The translations under genes were made by a program, and so were the position numbers. From Ciona savignyi (lineage: Eukaryota > Chordata > Ascidiacea > Phlebobranchia > Cionidae), in assembly GCA_000149265.1 (NCBI GenBank), contig CH001979.1:561619-625618 (forward strand): a stretch of DNA of 64,000 nucleotides, written 5' to 3'. Numbering within the stretch: the stretch's first letter is position 1; each line of letters starts with the position of its first letter. Shown here one piece after another: positions 11,565-23,523 of this stretch. The notes below the pieces were generated by a model. It ran no database searches and was not told the DNA's origin. It worked only from the letters and a program-made list of their open reading frames with translations.

Positions 11565-11685
11565 CCGATTGCCTTGCCCAAAGACACAACCGACTAAGTC
11601 AGCTGCTAGTTTCGAACCTGAAACCTTTCTACTCAAACCGTCTAAGACTAAGCTATGCGACTTGACAAAACGAAAGTGGTTTCAC
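11565..11685 (-). repeat. tRNA-derived SINE fragment
   Basis: Reverse complement of the family head: GCCTTGCCCAAAGACACAAC followed by GTTTCGAACCTGAAACC and TAAGCTATGCGA. Confidence 0.55.
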
Positions 11686-12310
11686 GGTGCTCTAGGGAGT
11701 ACAAAACGTGTCTCTTTAAACCCATTCAACCCGGGTTTTCTGTCCATATCAATTACACTGACGCCATCTATTTCGAGCGTAATAGGAATTAATTGTTAAA
11801 GTGGAAACAACGAGTCTTGAAATAGTGACAAGGAAAACGACTCGTAACGTAATGTAAAGTTATATTAGAAACAAACAAAGTTATGTAAGACAAATCCTTT
11901 GTTTTTGGCGTGGGTGCAAAATAGAAATAGCAACAAAGTGCTCAAAACAACCTAAAGCTTTGATTACGCCATTGCGTTTACGAAAACTCGTAGACAACGC
12001 GACGACACATTATCGCCTCTGTTAACAGTACTCCTTTATCACCAAACAGAATGCGTGATAGCAACATGGGAAGTGTGTTTATTATAGAGTGGCATGTTTC
12101 TCTAATTATGTTTGACGTGTGAGATCGTTATTGGAATACTTGGTCTCCATAAAGAGGCGGCAATTTGTCTGAGAAATGTTGTGGGATATTCTGGTGTGTT
12201 GCAAAACAAGAATTTGTCGGATACCACGTGCACATAGTCGGATTTTCAGCGCTAATACAATGTGTTGTATACTACAGACATGGTATCCAGTTTATGTCCA
12301 ACCCCATGAC
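11686..12310. other. Gene-less stretch
   Basis: Nothing recognised apart from unsupported short open frames. Confidence 0.4.
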
Positions 12311-12312
12311 CA

Positions 12313-12437
12313 GTACGGTCGTGTAGCCAAATGGTAAATGCGGTCGATACATATACCTACTCCTATACAAAAACGGTCCGAGTAACGAGCCCACCATGGG
12401 TTCGAAACTTGGCTCAGTAAAAAAAACAAAAAAACAT
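12313..12437 (+). repeat. Short tRNA-like SINE
   Basis: GTACGGTCGTGTAGCCAAATGG head, CACCATGGGTTCGAAACTTG B box and an A-rich tail. Same family as the array at 10.8-11.2 kb. Confidence 0.7.
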
Positions 12438-12937
12438 GACTATACACTGGATTGTACTTTGTCAAAGGACACCCACGAGTGACTGACTGACTGCCTTCGC
12501 TCATTTTATGCTGGCGGGCAGCCACCAATAGTTCGCGTATCACGAAGCTCTGAGTTGTTATATAATGTATATCGGCGTTTAATTCTTGCAAATTGGCTAT
12601 TTTGGGCGTGTATTAATAAGTATTAATTCAATTATTACAAAATCATAACGTTTAACTTGGTTAATGATATCATTAGTGGCCGTATGATTGGTGCATTTGT
12701 GAATTGGTACACCATAAACATAAATTGAATTTAATTTGATTTTGTAGTTTATATTTGATCACTTAATGTACGTGTAAATGGCGCAATCTTGCTATTTTTG
12801 CAAAATTAGTTCCAATTTGAATTCAATTGCCGATAAAAAATGTGCAAAAAATACTCTTCATCAGATCACAGAACATGGCAGCCAGCATTCACATCAGGTT
12901 GGACGATGTAATTAGCCTGGCCAGCGCACGAATCCGA

Positions 12938-13150
12938 GGGAAAACATAAAAGGAGGAAAGCGGGAAGGCGGGAAGTGGGGAACTGCACACTAAAATGAAT
13001 ATTAAGGCATTATAATTAGTTTTAAACATGGGTTTAGAGTTAGGGTTATTTCTGGGATTAAGATTAGTGGGTAAAGTTAATTTCCATATTTTTGGTGAGC
13101 AGTTTCCCTCCTTCCCTTCTTCCCGCTTTCCCTCCATTTAGCGTTGTCCC
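12938..13150 (+). mobile_element. MITE, GGAAAGCGGGAAGG family
   Basis: The left arm (AGGAGGAAAGCGGGAAGGCG) is inverted in the right arm (CTTCCCGCTTTCCCTCC). The outer edges resemble GGGCAACACTAAA and TTTAGCGTTGTCCC. The interior matches the copies at 5.24 and 13.80 kb. Confidence 0.75.
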
Positions 13151-13557
13151 ACGAATTCTTGAAACGTCCGATTTTACTACCGTCGCACGCCGCTTTTCCA
13201 CGCGTAAGACCAACAGTCATTCACGCGCTATTCCACATGTCCAAAACGAGATAACGATAACCCCTAATGCAATCCTACCCGCCAATTTCGCGAAACCTCT
13301 AAGTAGACTTTGAAAGCTTCAGCTGGTATTGTCCCTAATCCTCGAACCGTAATTCAAGGCTTAACTCTGTCCTAAAGTCAGCCAGGTTCGCGTATAATAA
13401 GATCTCGTACCATTAAAAGACCCAAACTGCGAATTATTATAGAGAGGAATCGCTTATGCCTTTAATTTTAGAATATACCAAGAATGGTATCATTTACCGC
13501 TGCGTAAAATGTGTTTATTAAAAAAACATTGTTTATGTATGTAAAATATATTTTACA

Positions 13558-13657
13558 NNNNNNNNNNNNNNNNNNNNNNNNNNNNNNNNNNNNNNNNNNN
13601 NNNNNNNNNNNNNNNNNNNNNNNNNNNNNNNNNNNNNNNNNNNNNNNNNNNNNNNNN
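13558..13657. other. Assembly gap (100 N)
   Basis: Run of 100 undetermined bases. Flanking sequences do not obviously overlap. Open frames spanning it are artefacts. Confidence 0.99.
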
Positions 13658-13799
13658 TGTAGCAACATATATTCCTACCGTTTTTAAAACTATAAACTTA
13701 CAAGATATTTGGAAACAGACTGTCTTCTCATCACAAATCCCCACACACGATATGCATAAAACACGTATTGGTTATACGTATTGGTTATAAAGCGATCAA

Positions 13800-14016
13800 T
13801 TTGGTGAAAACTAGAAGGAGGGAAAGCGGAAGGAGGGTAACTGCACACTAAAATGAATATTATGACATTAAAGTTAGTTTTAAACATGGGGTTGGAGTTA
13901 AGGTTAGTTCTGTAGATTAGATTAGTGTATAGGGCAGGGTTTAAATTAGTTCCGTAATTTAAGTGAGAAGTTTCCCTCTTTCCCTCCTTCCTTCTTTCCT
14001 CCTTTTAGTGTTGCCC
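13800..14016 (+). mobile_element. MITE, GGAAAGCGGGAAGG family
   Basis: Left arm AGGAGGGAAAGCGGAAGGAG, right arm CCCTCCTTCCTTCTTTCC and outer end TTTTAGTGTTGCCC. The interior is shared with the 12.94 kb copy. Confidence 0.75.
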
Positions 14017-15539
14017 ACCGATTCTATTATTTTAAAAACCCTCTAATTTCCTAAACCTCTTTTAGCTTGTAATCTTATAATTAAAGCAGTATTACCGGTA
14101 AACGTGACGAAATTAAGTCGAATCCTTTAACTGTTAGACGTAATGGTTTCGAGTTGCAAGAAAATAAATGAACCCCTCAACTTAGATCCCAAAAACGTTA
14201 CGACCATAATGCCATTACATGATTATAGTCTTTCCTGTGTTAGGTTACGACTGGGACCACGTTTACGCTTACTCTGCAAACAATCTTAGTTTTAGTACAC
14301 GATTAACAGCTGTGTGAAAAGCTGTTATTGCAGTTGATATTTTACTTTCCCCATATCAAGTTCCTTTCTATCAATTAATAAGATCTGGAATTCGAATAAT
14401 GTGGGACAGGTGGACAAATGGTGTTTATGGGGTAACTCAACCGATATTTTTCAAAAAATAATTATATAGTTTCGAGTTACAACGATTGCATAATGAAACA
14501 GAACTGCATGCTATAATGCTTAAGCGAATAGGCTTTTTCAGTGTGTCGTAGTTACAATAACTTGAGTTGCGTTTAAGCTGTTTATCTCCAGTTCGAATTC
14601 CAGACTTAAGGGAATTTTCAACGACTGATATTGGTTCGTTACGTAAATCCGAGCTTTTCGAGATTTGAACCATTAGTAACGGATCACTGGATCCTTTGAG
14701 GTGCCTTCGCTGTGTGTGAACTTGATGTGTGTGTAAAATGTGCCCCTGGAGTTAAATGTTCTCCGATTGAAAGATCATCATTATACTTTTAATTTAACAT
14801 GGTCATTTACTGATATTGGTGGATTAAAACTTTCTGAATAAATGACACTGCGAGCAGTTGATGCTGTAGTTATCGATGCCGCTCTGACGGGTTAACTTAA
14901 CGCTTGTTGTGTAACCTGGACTGATTTTTGACTTTTCGATTACGACATATGAGAATTATAACAATTAATATTGTAAGCATTCGTAAATGCCGGCGAATAA
15001 ACATAAATCAATTTATGCGACAGTTAAGACAAATGCTAAACATTCGGAAGCACTAACGAATCTTTTTAACGGTCAAGTTGTTTTAATCTCGCCATAAACT
15101 CTTTACTAGATATTGTATTACATGACATTCCCTATATTCGAAATAATCTCGTTATAATAATTGGTCCACATAACCGTTTAAGTGAATATTCATATTGGAT
15201 AACTTGCAAGTCAGTTGCGCAACGTCCTGGACGTTTTACTGATGGTAACATCGTTTCTTCTACCCAGATTTATGTGTAAAATCTTTCTATAGTGGAAAAT
15301 CGCAAGGGGTGTATTCTGTATAGAAAAAGCCTGCTATAACGCATTTTATATCCAGTCTGTGTTTTATTGTAAAATTCTGCCGTGCATTTATTTTTTCAGC
15401 TAAGACTTTCCTTTACTTGTTAAACCAAGCTTACATAAATAATCTTAGGTCCTGTATAAACAAAGGTACTGATGCCGTGCGGTCTTGCGGTGCTTCTAGT
15501 TTCCGTAAGAAATTTTACTACACATTATTAAAAGTGAAT
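14017..15539. other. Gene-less stretch
   Basis: No supportable gene. AT-rich single-copy-looking DNA that leads into the 3' flank of the insulin-like gene on the opposite strand. Confidence 0.4.
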
Positions 15540-15545
15540 TTTATT
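15540..15545 (-). terminator. Possible polyadenylation signal of the insulin-like gene
   Basis: AATAAA on the minus strand, about 285 bases beyond the stop codon. It is the first clear hexamer I noticed in that direction. Confidence 0.4.
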
Positions 15546-15830
15546 TAAATTTTTACAATTCGTACAAAAAATACAAAGAGGCGGGAATCCAGTTTAAAAC
15601 ACTGCACACGTCATAATCACAATCATGACGTAAAATAACCGCATAAAAATAACATAAATATAGAAAGTTGGGAACATTAAATAAAAGTAACTCAATCATC
15701 CAAATATGGTAGAAAACAGAGTTCTGGACCAGAACGATGTAATTTGAATACCGCATAAAAAGCAGCTACTTGTGTGCACAGTGTGGTGTTTAGAACTTAA
15801 TAGGCTTCTCATCCGTTATATACAGGAAGT

Positions 15831-17133
15831 CTATACTTTTTTCGGCCATGATAAGCCCCGGCCGAGGTTTCGGCACGCCCAGTACCCTCGCGATCGGGGG
15901 TGACCGTACTTCTGGCACTTGATGAACTGCCGGTGGTAATCGCACATCCAACGGTATTCGCTGATGCTGCATCCGATCTTGCAGCATTTTCCGGCTTGGA
16001 ACTGGAAAGGGTAGCGTTTTCGGCTGGGGAGCGGTTTCGACAGGATCACTGCGGAAAAGGGGATTTTAGTTTCTTTGGTACCAGTACAGTCTGGCTACTA
16101 TCTATATTTCTATAGTTAAATAGCAGTGTCGAAGTCGTGAAAATAATTAAGAACATTTTTGAAGTGTTTGAAAATCGATGAAACCTGTTAAAATCGTTTT
16201 TTTTACACAGCAGTAGGGTCGGGTTACCGTGGGCACTAGATAATCAGAGAATTTTCTTTGTTACAACCACGCTCAGAACGTTGAATCAAAAAATATTTCC
16301 AAACAAGGAAAAAATCGAAAATGATCTGTTTTTTTGTAATACCCAGTGGGAAGTGATTTATTAGTGTTTAGCTTTACAACTATTATTTTTGCATTGCCGA
16401 ACCAGGCCCGTCTGTATTCTATCCATACAGGAGTAAATAGAGCTATACGTTTAGCACCCACCGCATAGCACACCGCTGGAACGGATAGAACGACTCATAA
16501 GCAGACGCCATATAAAAATTTGAACCTATTCAGGGTCAGCGTTGTTTAGATCGATACCAGCAGGCAAAAGCAGGCTTGGTAAACCAAAACAGGTGACGGC
16601 GCCTTTAACTATCGGGAACAGTGTCGAATAGTTAGCGCGATGGTGTACGGTTGTGTTGCCCAATGGTTAATGTGTCCGATACATATACCAAATTACATAC
16701 AAAAATGATATTCAAGCTTATTGTGGGTACGAAACTAAGCCTGATAAAATAAAAGTTAGCGCGATGGATAGGCCTACATTAACTGTTTTTTCTGCGATAA
16801 TTTATTTCTTTACCCCTGCCGTAAAAACGGACCTGCAGAAGAGCCAGCCACGAGTTTAAAACCGTACACAGAAGAGATAAAACGGCGGAAACCAATTTAC
16901 TTTTATAAGTGAGCAAAACACTTACGATTTGTCTGATCGAATCTGAAGGGAAAATCGAAGCCGGAATATTTGCAGACGAGCTGCGTAAAGGTTCTCGATC
17001 TTTCTCCGCATCTTCTTATCCGAATTCCGCTCCTTGCGTCTGCTCCTTGGCTCTGGATCATCACAAGGAGCAGAAGAAGAGCCGAGACGACGAAAACGAA
17101 ACTCGGAAGGGGTTTTCTCGGTGTTGTTGCCAT
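15831..17133 (-). CDS. Insulin/relaxin-superfamily peptide precursor (two exons)
   Basis: Exon 1 is 16926-17133 and exon 2 is 15831-16048; the intron is phase 1, the position typical of insulin genes. The precursor is 141 aa. Residues about 11-30 form a signal peptide rich in Leu and Val. The B chain has C42-G-x10-C54 (RRCGERSRTFTQLVC), matching the C-x11-C of insulin B chains. A short connecting region ends in the tribasic site SRKR (residues 78-81). The A chain then has CCKIGCSISEYRWMC at 91-105, exactly CC-x3-C-x8-C. The family signals through receptor tyrosine kinases or relaxin receptors after secretion. Oddities: no dibasic site follows the B chain, so B and C may stay joined. A 36-residue C-terminal extension carries two more cysteines (114 and 128), more like an IGF-type tail than insulin. 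Ciona is known to have several insulin-like genes; I cannot say which one this is. Confidence 0.88.
16644..16755 (+). mobile_element. tRNA-like SINE with perfect 13-bp target duplication
   Basis: It lies in the intron of the insulin-like gene, opposite in strand. The element starts at TGTACGGTTGTG and ends in an ATAAAATAAAA tail. The direct repeat GTTAGCGCGATGG flanks it at 16631-16643 and 16756-16768, direct evidence of insertion by target-primed reverse transcription. Confidence 0.85.
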
Positions 17134-20100
17134 TTTATAAAGCTCAAGTTGTAAAATTCAGTAAAATCTGGAATAATAATGATAGAAAAATTTAGAACGG
17201 TATTTGCGTTAAAGATTCGGTCCCACTGCCATAATAAGAGGGCTTCTATACAAAAAATGCTATATTTATTTATTTTATGATTAAGTATATGTGCGTAGCG
17301 CTTTGCGGGATAATCCCAACACCTGAAAAAGGCTATCCATTAAGGGTCTATTTGAACAATCTTCGTCTTAAATTTATTTCTCGAGTACGCCTATTTTACA
17401 ACTACATATCCGAGCTTGCTGCAAAATAGAATCTGACTGTAAGAAAACAATAAAAAGCGCGCGAGCGTTGCTGCACCACCTTTCCATCAGCGCCTTCGAT
17501 ATTAAGTTAACGAGCCACAAACCGCGCCTGGAGACGCCGCCATCTGCGCCACGAGACCACCAGAAAGTTTCCGCATTTTCAGTCCAACCGCGAACTTTGT
17601 AACTTTCAAGCACACCGACATCAATCGCAGCGGAGACCAAGTCGGATTTAAACTCTCGCGACCGCAATTAAAACGGAGATTAACTTTGCACTTTAAACTT
17701 TCGTTATACAAGCACCCGGTGCCGGTTGTTTCGCTCGAAGGCAGAGTCTTTAGTTTTAAACGATCCGAAAACGAAGTTTGCCGCTTATCCAAACTTAATC
17801 CCCCGAGTCGTATAATTAGATACCATGAGAACAACACTTGAAGTACCGATCAAAGATTCGACCAATTAATGGATTTTACTTTAAAAGCACTTCTAGAAAC
17901 ACTAGCGCATACTTTATATACTTTAACGTGATCTTTCAAAACATCGTGTTATTCGAAAAGTCACGCGGCCAGTTTATGGAAAACACACTTTAAAGCCCCT
18001 TTCTTTGCGTGGTTGTAAATGGGACATACGTTAATCAATCAATCTAACTGAGGGAAGTCGCTTAATTTAAACATGGTTGAAAAAACTGGGTCTCGCAGGC
18101 AGAGATAAGTGCTCAGAAGATTTATAACCTCTCGTATTTACTTTACCAACGCAAAGGAAAGTCGAACGATTTTCATTTCTCCAGCTCTGTTTGCTCGCTA
18201 ACCGCTCTGTGAATGTTCGTTAGCCTGCGATCGCGGTCGTATATAGCAAGTCGTTTCGTGAAAAAGGAACCGCTGACGTCATTATTCCGCTGGCTGGTAG
18301 ATCACGTCATTGGTTAATTCCAAAGGGGGGTGTGAAAGGGGTGTGGGCTTGTTTTGCACACAAAGAAATATCCGACAATCCACGGTGGTCCCAGAAATAT
18401 TGACCAACCCAAAACTTTCGCCCACATTGCAATTTGTGCCACTTTGTTTCGCAGTATAAACGTGACTTGGCCGCTCAACTCGATCGTTTCTCGCCATTAC
18501 CAATCGCCCACTACTTTAAATATCTGCAAACGTATTTCAGACCACTGGAATTTCGATTCATCACGGCTATAAATGTGGCTGCAGACCAGTCTAAATTGGG
18601 GCGTCCAATCCACAAATAGGCAAACCAAAAGATTCCATTGTAACAAAGCACGTATCTGCAGAACTTTATTTGTTCATATGGTCTATATTCCTATTGTGAC
18701 ATATTTGCTGTAGTTGTGTGTGTAAACAATTACCCCAAGCACTAAATAATTAAACACAGGCTATTCATGTATGTTATGCCCAATTTTAAGTGTCCCTCCT
18801 GAAAGTAGTAGATTCATTTAAAAGGTAGGATAATTAAATGTGTACAAATTGAGAATTAATTTATCGGGCCTAGTTTCGAAAGGATCAATCGCCGGGTTTT
18901 TGTTTGAACCAAGCACCCATTCGGTCAGTGCAAGCGCATTGAGAATTTTCGCACTACTTTTCGGAAGCAGTAGTCAAATATGATTCATCCCGCTTCTATC
19001 TCGCCACGACGTGTGTTTTCTCGGCTTACAAAACCTCCCGACGTCGTAATTGTGATGACATAATTGTTTACCAAATCCGACGAGTTATCGACCATTGTGG
19101 TGTCAACAATCGAAGCATTGTTTTGGGAAAATGAAACCTCGCCGTGGCCGGGAAACCCACTTTAACTCGCTAATGTGGCTTTCCTGAAGGTAAACATCTC
19201 AAATTTCTATCACCATTTTCGCACCATTTCGCCAATTAACACTTAAGAATATCCAGAGCAAGATTGTGCAATGATTCATATAACCCTCACCCTGTACGGA
19301 TTAAAGGGTGAAATGAGTTTCACCAGCTTGTAATGCGTCATGATTCCGGTGTAACCTTTAGGTTCCGACCGCTAACAATGGGAAAAACCGCCGTCACACA
19401 TTTATCCAGCGCGGTATTTCTCCAATGTCGCGAACATAAACGTTTGCACATGACCAAATTTGGGCTGCTCACCAACTGTCAACCTGCCCCATTAATTCCC
19501 TTTTATAGGCCAGGTCTAAACATCTGTACCCAAAGCACCCTTAATAAGTGCATCACTGCCCATGTTATTACCCCCAAGTCTTAAAATAAAGGTAATTGTA
19601 TATAATTAAACCTTGATAAGCACATAGCATGTCCATCTGTATCCCATGCAAAGTCCTGATCAAGCATAGAGCTACGCAAATCAACCTTGATAAGCACGCC
19701 GCCACCAAAAAATATAGGTAATTGTATAAAATTCAATACAAATTCTTGATAAGCACATACTGGGTCAATCTGTAACACATTTTAAAATCCCTATCATGTA
19801 TACAGCTACACAAATAAACCTTGACAAACACATGACATCTTTGAACTGCATTTTTCAATTCCCGATTCAATATACACGTTTACATTAGAGCAAACCGCGA
19901 TCGGACGTTAGTGTGGCTAGTGCGCATGCGCAAGATCACCTTGAAAGTCGTCGCTCCAAGAGGACGAACGGAAACACGAAACGTTCTAAAAATTTTTGAC
20001 CAGCCGATTTCTATGCGCGATTGACGTAATATGTTTGATGTCGGCCGTATCGCCTTCCTTCTTCATGTTATGTCTTTCCGGAATCTTGTTTCGACGAATC

Positions 20101-23100
20101 TTAGCACCCGTTTCTGTACGTGTAAGCACTTCTGAACACGACTTTTGCTTAAAGATCAGAGCGGTACCGGTGATGTGTATGAGATCACCGCACTTAAGTT
20201 ACCGCCTTCTGGTGCTGGATACAATAGCACTCTCGTTCCTGTTCTATCTAGACAAGTTCAAACGCTACATGAATGGATTCATACATATGTTCATTTTGTG
20301 GCCTATATTTACACAGAGGATTTCTTTTCTCACACTATAACCATCAAACGGTGTGACTTAAGCGTTTTGTTGCTCTCTGCTTGCAGAAGTCTTTGATATG
20401 TTTAACATTCCGTGTTATTTATTCCGCTATTCCATGTTATAAATCCTATTTTAATGCATACAGTGTTTTGTTTAATCGTAATAAAACGAAATATTTGCAT
20501 TGGATTTCGCGGGTTTTTGGCTACCGAAATATCCGGCTACAATATGAGTAAAAAATCTTAATTAAATCTAAACCGAAACCTACGGAACAAGATATGGCGC
20601 ATGCAGTGTATACTTGTCGAGACGTAAACTCTTGAATAAATATTTTTAAACACAACACACTCAATAATGTTGACGGGCTTGCATAAATTCGAGGAATTTA
20701 TATAAATTAGCTGGATAGTTGGCTTATCGCGGTTAGATTTGCGTATAGAAATCTCAAGAGAAAGCTGCCAGATTTACTCCCCAAAATCTATTTGTGGCAC
20801 GACTCGACTTTTACTCCCAGATTTGGCCCGAATAGGGAAACCACAAATTGGGTTTCGCAATGTTGCGCGGAGCAAAGGAGAAAGTCGTTAATTTTTTTCC
20901 ACCCGTCCTTAGGCTAAACCTGTTTGCTCGCAGACGACTCATTAATTTAAACTTTTTAAAAGCCGGTTTCGCAGTTCCTTTACGTCTGTCTGTCTTGTAT
21001 CCATTCTATTTATAGACCATTGCGTCCAATACGGTACTTCCGTTCGGTATGTTTTTACATGCGTGCAGTGGTGTGTTGTTACAAATTCCACTCGAAATGT
21101 TAAAAACACTTGAATTTATAGGTTTTACCACCGAACGCCTGGTACAGAAAAAGGTCGTAAGGACATGGAGTTTAAATTAAAATAACCTTAAAAGTCGAGC
21201 CTTTAAAAATAATTCCAAAATTCAATTAAAACGCAACAGCTGTGCACAGGAAAACTGTCAATTATAGTAAAGGCCTTACCAAGCCTATACTTATGATTCC
21301 GATCTCGCCTTATACTTAAGCATAGGTTCGCCAGGCAGGAACAATGCCTACAGTTTCTGATTATTTACACTCGCAGAGGGACAGGTGGCACTTGATCAAA
21401 TGTCGAAAAATGTCATCATACGACGTCTTATCGCTTAAATATCTGGATTCGCCGGATGATTTTGCACAAAAGATCGTTTGTGGTGGGTTACAATGAAAAC
21501 AAGTCGCTTATTTCTCCCGTACATGGATACCCATGGGTCATGGGTGGGTTTAAATCACCCGCAGCGAGTTGGAAATTTAAACTGAGATTTTCTAAGACAT
21601 AGATACACGTCTGCTATGACAAAACGATTGCTGCAAGTTCGTTTTACATACAAATTCATATACACAAGCAGAACGACTACGTGATGGGTATTGGTGGTGT
21701 TGATAGACAGGTGGTGTGTTTATCAAGTTTGTTATGTGAACAAACTCATGCAACTGACTTCGTAAAAAAACGACTTAACAGAGAGACGCTCTTAAGTGAC
21801 AGTAAATACCGTCGTCTTCACATGAGTTAACGCTCTGATGCACCGAGATGAATCACTTTAGATCTCCGGGTCGAATTAGAGCTTTCCCGGCTCTATTCAC
21901 GACGTCACAATACGATTTATTGACCCAACAAACATCCGCTCGTCGGAAATGGCGGAAGGAAATTGTTTACGTGACACTCGACTCACTGTTACCGCATAAT
22001 CGTATTTTGGTGACAACCTTGTTTTGCCGATCCATGTTTATTGTTCCTCGTCGATAACTTACAATGTCGTGTTTGGTGTGAGGTTACACGAAAGTTTGCT
22101 TTGACAACAAATTATTGCCCAACCGACTCGGTCGCAGGACTTCGGTAAAAACGATGTTTGAAATCGGGTTATGGTTTTAGTTTTTAGTTTATTCATTTTT
22201 TGCCCCAGTATTTAAAAATGGCAAGCGAATAAAATAGCGACACAGGAACAGGAAAAGACGGCAAAACGAACAGTCGTTAAAACACGTCATTGGAGAAAAA
22301 AGGATATAATTTAATAAATATAGCGGACGCGGCCGCCAAACCTAGGCGAAAAAAACATCGTTGCACAGTGTTTTTCAGTCGAAATACCTATGGTCGCTGT
22401 TCTGCAGCATCCCGCTTTACCAGATGGTGCGGTTATGGTTATCGGTATTGTTCGGTATAAATGAGATCAGTGCGTCGGGAATTAAGGGTTGAAATGGCGG
22501 CAATGTGGGCCCGGGGCAACCGGTGCGCGAACGCCACCTGGCCATCGCACCGGCGCAGTTGAGTTGCATCTGCACCAGGAAGGAATAAATGGCATTCCTC
22601 TAAAAATTGAAAATCTAATTTGGGCCTTGTTTTGAGTAAATTACTGCTTTTATTAAAGGTCGTGGGTTCATTAGTGTTATATAACAAGCTTAGTGGGAAC
22701 AGAGGATTCGTATCTCGGCACTGGAGTGCATTGAGAGATTTTTAACGCACACTTGGACAGGAGTTAATCAACACTTTACGTACTGAGTGTCAACTTTAAC
22801 CATTGACATTCAGTGCAAAACTGTTTACTGGCTCTTGTGGATAACTTCTCCCTGTCAGTCCACCTTTCTACCCCACTTTACTCACATAGTTAAAGCCTAA
22901 TATCTAATTTCGCTTTAACGAAGGAAAAATTTCCAACTTTCCGCGTGGCTAAACGAATGACGCATCAGCAACATGACGCATCGCCTACGTGGAACCTGCA
23001 CGTGACAGAGCATATTTGTGGGAATGCTTAATCCTACATTTCAGCGTCAACATTGTAACTATAAGCTTGTGTCTCTCGTCGTACAATTATGCACAAATTG

Positions 23101-23440
23101 ACCGATAAACCAATTCCCCTTTCCATCATTGCCACAAGTCTAGGAAAGTTTAGTTTAGTTTTTCGCTCTTTCATTATATTTAAGAAGAATGGCATAAATA
23201 TTTAAAGTTAAGTAGACATCATAAAACAGCAAAACTACAGTAGATTGCATGAATTGGTCTTTACTCAAAACGACTTGTAAAAAAGAAATTAATAAACCTT
23301 CTTTCTACAGCACGTGCTGCCTTTCAGTGACCGTAGTCTTGTGTAAAGCGGTCTTGATACCTTTTAAGACTAAGACTTTGCTTTTAGCCGATACCGACAT
23401 GTTTATATGAACATAATCCACCTTGATATTGACAGCGATT
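17134..23440. other. Long gene-poor interval upstream of the insulin-like gene
   Basis: No protein domain recognised on either strand. At 17.40-17.84 kb two overlapping open minus-strand frames lie in a CpG-richer patch, compatible with promoter or UTR sequence but not with a known protein. At 22417-22569 a minus-strand frame follows a good acceptor (see findings). Mostly non-repetitive DNA, so regulatory content is plausible but unproven. Confidence 0.4.
22165..22350 (-). repeat. Inverted copy of the GCGGCCGCGTCC repeat
   Basis: Contains GGAACAGGAAAAGACGGCAA and ATAGCGGACGCGGCCGCCAA, the reverse complement of the repeat at 10050-10170. Confidence 0.5.
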
Positions 23441-23463
23441 TATTTAACATTTCAAGTCACGGG

Positions 23464-23523
23464 TGACGTCATATTAAATCCTTATTTTGTCGCGCAGGAC
23501 TGCAATGACGTCAACCGACGTCA
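23464..23523. promoter_or_regulatory. Cluster of CRE-type palindromes
   Basis: Two perfect TGACGTCA palindromes (23464-23471 and 23506-23513) and one near match CGACGTCA (23516-23523) lie within 60 bp. TGACGTCA is the binding site of CREB/ATF bZIP factors. It is about 6.3 kb upstream of the insulin-like gene and 2.5 kb upstream of MPI, so its target is unknown. Confidence 0.5.

Noticed and set aside
13468..13744. Open frames crossing the N gap
   Set aside because: They consist mostly of undetermined residues.
17374..17837. Two overlapping minus-strand frames (97 and 111 codons)
   Set aside because: They compete in different frames and show no family signature; the CpG-richer patch is better explained as upstream regulatory sequence.
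19996..20396. 114- and 83-codon plus-strand frames and a basic minus-strand frame
   Set aside because: Mutually overlapping, no homology recognised, no coherent splice structure.
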